Source: CAZPRY01 sp964589175
GTDB taxonomy: Bacteria; Fidelibacterota; UBA2242
DNA length: 64,000 nucleotides
Assembly: GCA_964589175.1 (NCBI GenBank)
Contig: CAZPRY010000006.1
Location: forward strand, 79,921-143,920
Direction of reading: 5' to 3'
The position numbers and the translations under genes were made by a program. The first letter of the stretch is position 1, and each line of letters begins with the position of its first letter. Of the stretch, positions 59,777-64,000 are shown piece by piece. The notes beneath the pieces were generated by a model, which ran no database searches, had not been told where the DNA came from, and worked only from the letters and a program-made list of their open reading frames with translations.

Positions 59777-60681
59777 TTCCCGTCAGCCTGGTTACCGGCT
59801 TTCTCGGCAGTGGCAAAACCACTTTGCTAAAGCAGATCGTGGCGCAAAACCGCATACGTAAATTCGTCTACCTGGTCAACGAATTCTCACCGAACGACGT
59901 GGACGGCGCCCTGATCGCCGATAAAACCGCCGACACGGTTGTCATTCCCGGCGGCAGCATCTTCTGCCGCTGCCTAGTCACCCAGTTTGTCACGCAGATG
60001 AAACAGATTCCACAGCGCTTCGCGGCGGAGGGACGGCCCATCGAAGGTGTGGTGATCGAGGCCAGCGGTATCGCCGATCCGAAAGTGATCCATAAAATGC
60101 TGGCGGAAACCCGCCTGGATGAAGTGTACGATTTACGTAACGTTATCGCCGTCGTCGATCCGCTCAGTTTTCACAAACTGCTGCAAACTCTACCCAACAT
60201 TCGCGCCCAGATCGAGGCCGCCGATACCATCATCATCAATAAATCCGACAAAGTTTTAAGCGAAGAATTATCACGCACCGAAGACGCCGTTCGGGCGCTG
60301 AATGTCGGGGCGCGGATCGTAAAAACCAGCTTTTGCCGAACCGACCTTGATATTTTCAAGCCGGTCGAAAAGCCGGTGGAAACCGCTGGAGAATTCGCCC
60401 CTTGTGCCGACCCGCATTATACAAAATTGCTGATTCGCAATAAGAACGTCTCCCTGGAGAAACTGAAACAGGCCGTGGCGCCCGTGGCTGACGATATATT
60501 CCGCTTGAAGGGCTTCATCGAAGAGCGCGACGAACTGTATTATGTTGACTATTCGGCTTCCGGCTGGCAGACGGAAAAGGCGCCGGCTTCCGTCCACAAC
60601 GCGGGCCTTTCCGTGATCATCAACGGCGAAAACCGGCAAAAAATTGTCGAACACTTTCGGGAAATCGGATTATTGGGTTAA
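59773..60681 (+). CDS. CobW/COG0523-type GTPase
   Basis: 302 residues. Walker A is GFLGSGKTT (9-17), the switch region EFSPNDVDGALIAD, Walker B VIEASGIADPKV and the guanine motif IINKSDK. The metal motif CxCC of the family is only partly kept: Cys65 and Cys67 in FCRCL, with leucine in the last position. A C-terminal CobW_C domain follows (FRLKGFIEERDELYYVDYSA). COG0523 proteins deliver metals or cofactors to partner enzymes. Between a methyltransferase and a corrinoid protein, it may load zinc or keep the corrinoid active; that is inference. Confidence 0.85.
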   Translation: MIPVSLVTGFLGSGKTTLLKQIVAQNRIRKFVYLVNEFSPNDVDGALIADKTADTVVIPGGSIFCRCLVTQFVTQMKQIPQRFAAEGRPIEGVVIEASGIADPKVIHKMLAETRLDEVYDLRNVIAVVDPLSFHKLLQTLPNIRAQIEAADTIIINKSDKVLSEELSRTEDAVRALNVGARIVKTSFCRTDLDIFKPVEKPVETAGEFAPCADPHYTKLLIRNKNVSLEKLKQAVAPVADDIFRLKGFIEERDELYYVDYSASGWQTEKAPASVHNAGLSVIINGENRQKIVEHFREIGLLG

Positions 60682-60730
60682 ATTTGCCCCATCAACGTTT
60701 TTCGAAATCGATAGAATAACAGGAGAAAAC

Positions 60731-61360
60731 ATGGCACGCAACGAAGATCTGTATGCAGCGATATTGCGGGGCGACCGCGCCAAAGTCCAGGATATTTTCA
60801 CGACGGCAATTGAACATAATCAGGATGTCAATGAATTGCTGGACGATTCGATGATTCCCGCCATGCGTGAGATGGGCGGGCGCTTTTCGCGCAATGAAAT
60901 TTATGTTCCGGAAATGCTGATCGCCGCGCGCGCCATGCAGGCCGGGCTCAACCTGATCGAACCCATTCTGGCCTTGAATAAACGCCAGTCCCCGGGCAAA
61001 ATCGCCGTCGGGACCGTCAAAGGCGATCTGCATGACATCGGCAAGAACCTCGTGGCGATCATGCTCAAGGGCGCCGGCTATGAGGTCATCGATATCGGGA
61101 CCAACTGCAGCGTTGATAAATACGACGAAGCCGTAGCCGCCGGCGCGCGGATCGTGATGTGCAGCGCCCTTCTGACGACCACCATGACCTACATGCAGGA
61201 AGTCGTCAATCATTTTCGGGGCAACGCTGCAATCAAAGTCGTGATCGGGGGCGCTCCGGTGACGCAGAATTATGCCGATTCCATCGGCGCTCACGGCTAT
61301 GGACGCGACGCCAACGAAGCTGTGAAAATTGTCGAAAGGCTGCTCAGTGCAGCGGCCTGA
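60731..61360 (+). CDS. Corrinoid (B12-binding) methyl-carrier protein
   Basis: 209 residues from ATG 60731 with AGGAG five bases upstream. Residues 1 to about 85 are the helical B12-binding-2 cap (DVNELLDDSMIPAMREMGGR, EIYVPEMLIAARAMQAGL). Residues 90-207 are the Rossmann-type B12 domain with the base-off motif GTVKGDLHDIGKN, His101 being the lower cobalt ligand, then SALLTTTMTYMQ and GGAPVTQNYADSIGAHGYG. It is of the MtbC/MttC/MtgC type, which accepts a methyl group from a substrate-specific methyltransferase. It follows the CobW gene by 49 bases. Confidence 0.93.
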   Translation: MARNEDLYAAILRGDRAKVQDIFTTAIEHNQDVNELLDDSMIPAMREMGGRFSRNEIYVPEMLIAARAMQAGLNLIEPILALNKRQSPGKIAVGTVKGDLHDIGKNLVAIMLKGAGYEVIDIGTNCSVDKYDEAVAAGARIVMCSALLTTTMTYMQEVVNHFRGNAAIKVVIGGAPVTQNYADSIGAHGYGRDANEAVKIVERLLSAAA

Positions 61361-61384
61361 TCCTGTTCCGGCATTAGAAGAATC

Positions 61385-62080
61385 ATGCGTAAAGTGCACT
61401 CATTTTTGTTAATCGGGCAATCCAACATGGCGGGCAGGGGCGAATGGAATTCCATACAACCCGTCTCTGATCCGCGCATATTTATGTTCAGAAACAATTG
61501 CTGGCTGCCGGCCGTGGAGCCTCTTCATGACGATCGCCCGGAAGCAGGCGTCGGTCTAGCGATGAGCTTTGCCGCCGAGCTTCTGAAAAGCAACCCGGAC
61601 ATTGCCGTCGGCTTGATACCCTGCGCTGTCGGTGCAACCACTATTTCCGAATGGCTGCCCGGTCAGGCGCTTTACAGGCGCGCCGTCGAAATGGCCCGGG
61701 CTGCTCTCGATGAAACCCATACGCTGCAAGCCGTGCTCTGGCATCAGGGTGAGTTCGACGCCGGCAAAATAGAGGACGTCCGGCAATATTCACCTCGTTT
61801 GCACGAGATCATTGACGCGCTCCGGAAAGAATTCAACAATTCGCGTCTACCCTTCATCAGCGGCGAGCTGGGCGCTTTTATCAACGCCGAAATCGCTTTG
61901 CCTTTCGGGGAAAAAATCTCACATACACTGAAATTCCTCGAAAACGAAATCCCAGACTACGCCTGTGTCTCCGCTGAAGACCTGAAAGACAAAGGCGACC
62001 ACCTGCATTTCAACAGCCGCTCCCTGCGTGAATTCGGCCAACGTTATTCAAAAGCCTATCTGAGACTCATCAGCAAATAG
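61385..62080 (+). CDS. SGNH carbohydrate esterase (sialate O-acetylesterase / CE6-like domain)
   Basis: 231 residues, a bare catalytic domain without signal peptide. Nucleophile serine in LLIGQSNMAGRGEW, oxyanion residues in PCAVGATTISEW, VLWHQGEFD and the catalytic DHLHF near the C-terminus. Family members cleave acetyl esters from xylan or other sugars; a cytoplasmic form would act on imported oligosaccharides or on small acyl sugars. It lies 24 bases after the corrinoid gene and 8 before the phosphorylase. Confidence 0.85.
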   Translation: MRKVHSFLLIGQSNMAGRGEWNSIQPVSDPRIFMFRNNCWLPAVEPLHDDRPEAGVGLAMSFAAELLKSNPDIAVGLIPCAVGATTISEWLPGQALYRRAVEMARAALDETHTLQAVLWHQGEFDAGKIEDVRQYSPRLHEIIDALRKEFNNSRLPFISGELGAFINAEIALPFGEKISHTLKFLENEIPDYACVSAEDLKDKGDHLHFNSRSLREFGQRYSKAYLRLISK

Positions 62081-62088
62081 CCTGCCTT

Positions 62089-63795
62089 ATGGATGCTATC
62101 CGGAAAAAACTGGCGCAGTTATATTCCTCCGAAGAAATCGAATCCATCTGCGGCGGCATTCAATACCTGCTCGAAAAATACCGGCCAAGTCCACAGATCC
62201 GGACAACTTTGGATGAATCGGATGTGGCCCTGATTTGTTACGGTGACAGTTTCCAAAATCCGGACGAACCCGGCCTGCAAACCCTGCATTCATTCCTGCA
62301 AAAACACCTGGACGATACATTCTCGCTGATCCATATTCTGCCCTTTTATCCCTACTCCTCCGATGACGGGTTCTCCGTCATCGATTACAAGGCCGTCAAC
62401 CCGGAATTGGGCAATTGGAGCGATATCGAAAGGCTTGGCCGGTCCTACGGCCTGATCTTTGATGCCGTGATTAATCACGTCTCGGCCGAAAGCGACTGGT
62501 TTCGAGAATACCTGGATGGCAATCCGGAATTTGATGATTTCTTCATCGAAATCGACCCGGAAGCCGATCTCTCAGCGGTCACCCGCGCCCGCGCGCACTC
62601 GCTGCTGACGACTTTTCAACGCAAGGGCCGGGAGATTCGACTGTGGACAACTTTCAGCGCCGATCAGATCGATCTGAATTTTCAAACTCCGAAAGTCCTG
62701 CTCCGCATGCTGGACGTGCTGCTGTTTTACGCCTCGAAATCCGCCCGCATTCTGCGCCTGGATGCCATCGGCCATGCCTGGAAACAACCCGGCACCTCCT
62801 GCCTGAACCTGCCGCAAGCTCATGCGCTGGTGCAGATATTCCGAGCCGTATTGGACATGGTTTTCCCCGATGTCCGGCTGCTCACCGAAACAAACGTTCC
62901 TCACATTGAGAACATCCGCTACTTTGGTGACGGCCGCAATGAAGCCCAGCTGGTCTACCAGTTCCCGCTGGCCGGTCTGCTGATCCACAGTTTTTATAGC
63001 GGCAGCACAGCCAAGCTCACTCGCTGGGCCCAAACGCTGGAACTGGATTCGGAGCATTGCACTTATTTCAACCTGCTGGCTTCACACGACGGCATCGGCG
63101 TACGCCCGCTGCTTGGAATACTGAATAACGCCGAAATCGAACTTCTCGTGGAACACAGCATCGAACGGGGCGGTCTCGTTTCCTCTAAAGACGCCGGCAA
63201 CGGAAAACGTGATCCCTATGAGCTGAATATTACCCTGTTCGACATCCTGGCCGATCCCACCCGGAATGAAGCTGAGAATATTTGTAAATTCATCTGCGCC
63301 CATGCGATCCTGTTGGCAATGCAGGGCGTTCCGGCCATCTACTATCATTCGCTTTTCGGCAGTTCCGGCGACCGCAACGCCGCTCTCAGCACCGGCCAAG
63401 GCCGGGCAATCAACCGTAAAAAATTCGATGGCGTGCAGTTGGAAAGCGAACTCACTCGCCCGGATAAACGCGCGGCAATAATTCTCGCCGAATTCAAGCG
63501 CCTGATCGCCATCCGCAAGCAACAACCGGCTTTCAATCCCTACGCCAGACAGGCGATCATATCGATTTCGGATCGGCTTTTCGCCCTTGTACGGATTTCC
63601 GCTGACGGGAAGCAAACGATTCTGGCGGTTCACAATTTATGCGATGAGCCGGTATGTTTACGGATTCCGGGAGGCATATTTTCACAAAACGTTGAAACGA
63701 TCCAGGATTTAACGGCGAATTCTGTTCTGAATATCAACGAGGAAATTATACTCAAACCTTTCGGCTTCTGCTGGCTGAGCGCTGGAATAGAGTAG
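62089..63795 (+). CDS. GH13_18 sugar phosphorylase (sucrose phosphorylase-like)
   Basis: 568 residues. The barrel motifs are ALICYGDSFQ, IHILPFYPYSSDDGFSVIDY, FDAVINHVSAESDWF, the nucleophile aspartate in ARILRLDAIGHAWK, the acid-base glutamate in LLTETNVPH and LLASHDGIGVRP. The length and the AWKQPGTSC stretch resemble the glucosylglycerate and sucrose-6-phosphate phosphorylase branch more than the shorter sucrose phosphorylases. It would split an alpha-glucoside with phosphate to glucose-1-phosphate. Acceptor specificity cannot be read here. Last gene of the operon; a hairpin follows. Confidence 0.88.
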   Translation: MDAIRKKLAQLYSSEEIESICGGIQYLLEKYRPSPQIRTTLDESDVALICYGDSFQNPDEPGLQTLHSFLQKHLDDTFSLIHILPFYPYSSDDGFSVIDYKAVNPELGNWSDIERLGRSYGLIFDAVINHVSAESDWFREYLDGNPEFDDFFIEIDPEADLSAVTRARAHSLLTTFQRKGREIRLWTTFSADQIDLNFQTPKVLLRMLDVLLFYASKSARILRLDAIGHAWKQPGTSCLNLPQAHALVQIFRAVLDMVFPDVRLLTETNVPHIENIRYFGDGRNEAQLVYQFPLAGLLIHSFYSGSTAKLTRWAQTLELDSEHCTYFNLLASHDGIGVRPLLGILNNAEIELLVEHSIERGGLVSSKDAGNGKRDPYELNITLFDILADPTRNEAENICKFICAHAILLAMQGVPAIYYHSLFGSSGDRNAALSTGQGRAINRKKFDGVQLESELTRPDKRAAIILAEFKRLIAIRKQQPAFNPYARQAIISISDRLFALVRISADGKQTILAVHNLCDEPVCLRIPGGIFSQNVETIQDLTANSVLNINEEIILKPFGFCWLSAGIE

Positions 63796-63882
63796 CAAAC
63801 TTCGATGATTTCTGGTTCCGATTCATGCTTTTGCTAAACAGCGCCGTACGGAAAATTCCAGACACTTCCCCTAACAATAAAA

Positions 63883-63914
63883 AAACCGGGGAACTCAATT
63901 GGGCTCCCCGGTTT
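63883..63914. terminator. Intrinsic terminator, strongest on the minus strand
   Basis: AAACCGGGGA (63883-63892) pairs with TCCCCGGTTT (63905-63914). On the minus strand the stem runs into TTTTTTTATTG, a good U-tract; on the plus strand there is only TTT. It may end both the phosphorylase operon and a gene coming from the right. Confidence 0.75.
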
Positions 63915-63942
63915 GACATTGACAGGTAATTTATAAATCGAA

Positions 63943-64000
63943 CTATTTTATAGCGATTCTCAGAATAAATGTCCTATGATTTACAAATAGAAGAGACAGC
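63943..64000 (-). CDS. Possible 3' end of a gene entering from the right
   Basis: A minus-strand frame is open from the window edge to TAG at 63943-63945, ending FVNHRTFILRIAIK. The alternating pattern fits a last strand of an outer-membrane barrel. Support is the minus-oriented terminator 29 bases further. Only 18 codons are visible. Confidence 0.35.
   Translation of the reverse strand, partial: LSLLFVNHRTFILRIAIK

Overview
Organism. The window looks like a chromosome segment of a Gram-negative, carbohydrate-degrading bacterium of the FCB (Fibrobacteres-Chlorobi-Bacteroidetes) group, most likely outside Bacteroidetes proper (a KSB1-, Calditrichota- or Ignavibacteria-like lineage). Evidence: a secreted protein ends in a NYPNPFNPTT-type sorting domain of the type IX secretion class; a large TonB-dependent receptor with a carboxypeptidase-like N-terminal domain is present without a SusD partner; most genes have clear AGGAG-type ribosome binding sites, which Bacteroidetes proper largely lack. 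The phylum call is an inference. I saw no mobile element, CRISPR array or rRNA. There is one tRNA (Lys-UUU).

Layout. 1-6.7 kb (minus): an export operon of Yip1-like membrane protein, TolC-type channel, MacA-type adaptor, a predicted envelope protein, MacB-type ATPase and two MacB-type permeases, the last cut by the window edge. 6.7-11.9 kb (minus): housekeeping run nth-folE-nfo-lipB-lipA-cca, with ATGA overlaps at lipA/lipB and lipB/nfo. 12-16 kb: YggS protein, radical SAM protein, hisS, a zinc-ribbon protein and a PtsN-like protein. 16.3-20 kb (plus): nucleosidase, glycosyltransferase, a ParB-fold protein and a spore-photoproduct-lyase-family radical SAM protein, partly overlapping. 20.5-25 kb: NUDIX hydrolase, a candidate structured RNA, tRNA-Lys, DUF4185-like protein, aldo/keto reductase, SH3 protein, potassium channel.

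25-57.3 kb is a pectin and uronate catabolism region. A minus-strand run under a GntR-LacI chimeric regulator holds kduI, a glucuronokinase-like GHMP kinase, galU, an SDR fructuronate reductase, kduD, a LarA-like nickel enzyme, kdgK and a HAD phosphatase. A second locus has kdgA diverging from lacI-uxaC-TRAP transporter-uxaE. A third minus-strand run holds the TonB receptor, a duplicated beta-helix protein, GH105, GH28 and a DUF4861 lipoprotein. A membrane-anchored winged-helix regulator diverges from the receptor. Read as a pathway: oligogalacturonides enter through the receptor; GH28 and GH105 release galacturonate and unsaturated uronate; UxaC, UxaE and the SDR lead to mannonate, while KduI and KduD lead to 2-keto-3-deoxygluconate; KdgK and KdgA finish at pyruvate and glyceraldehyde-3-phosphate. 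Mannonate dehydratase is not in the window.

57.3-63.8 kb: an AraC regulator (minus) diverges from a plus-strand run of a UroD-type methyltransferase fused to a thioredoxin-like domain, a CobW-type GTPase, a corrinoid protein, an SGNH carbohydrate esterase and a GH13_18 sugar phosphorylase. This corrinoid-plus-sugar cluster is the part of the window that I find least explained by known systems.
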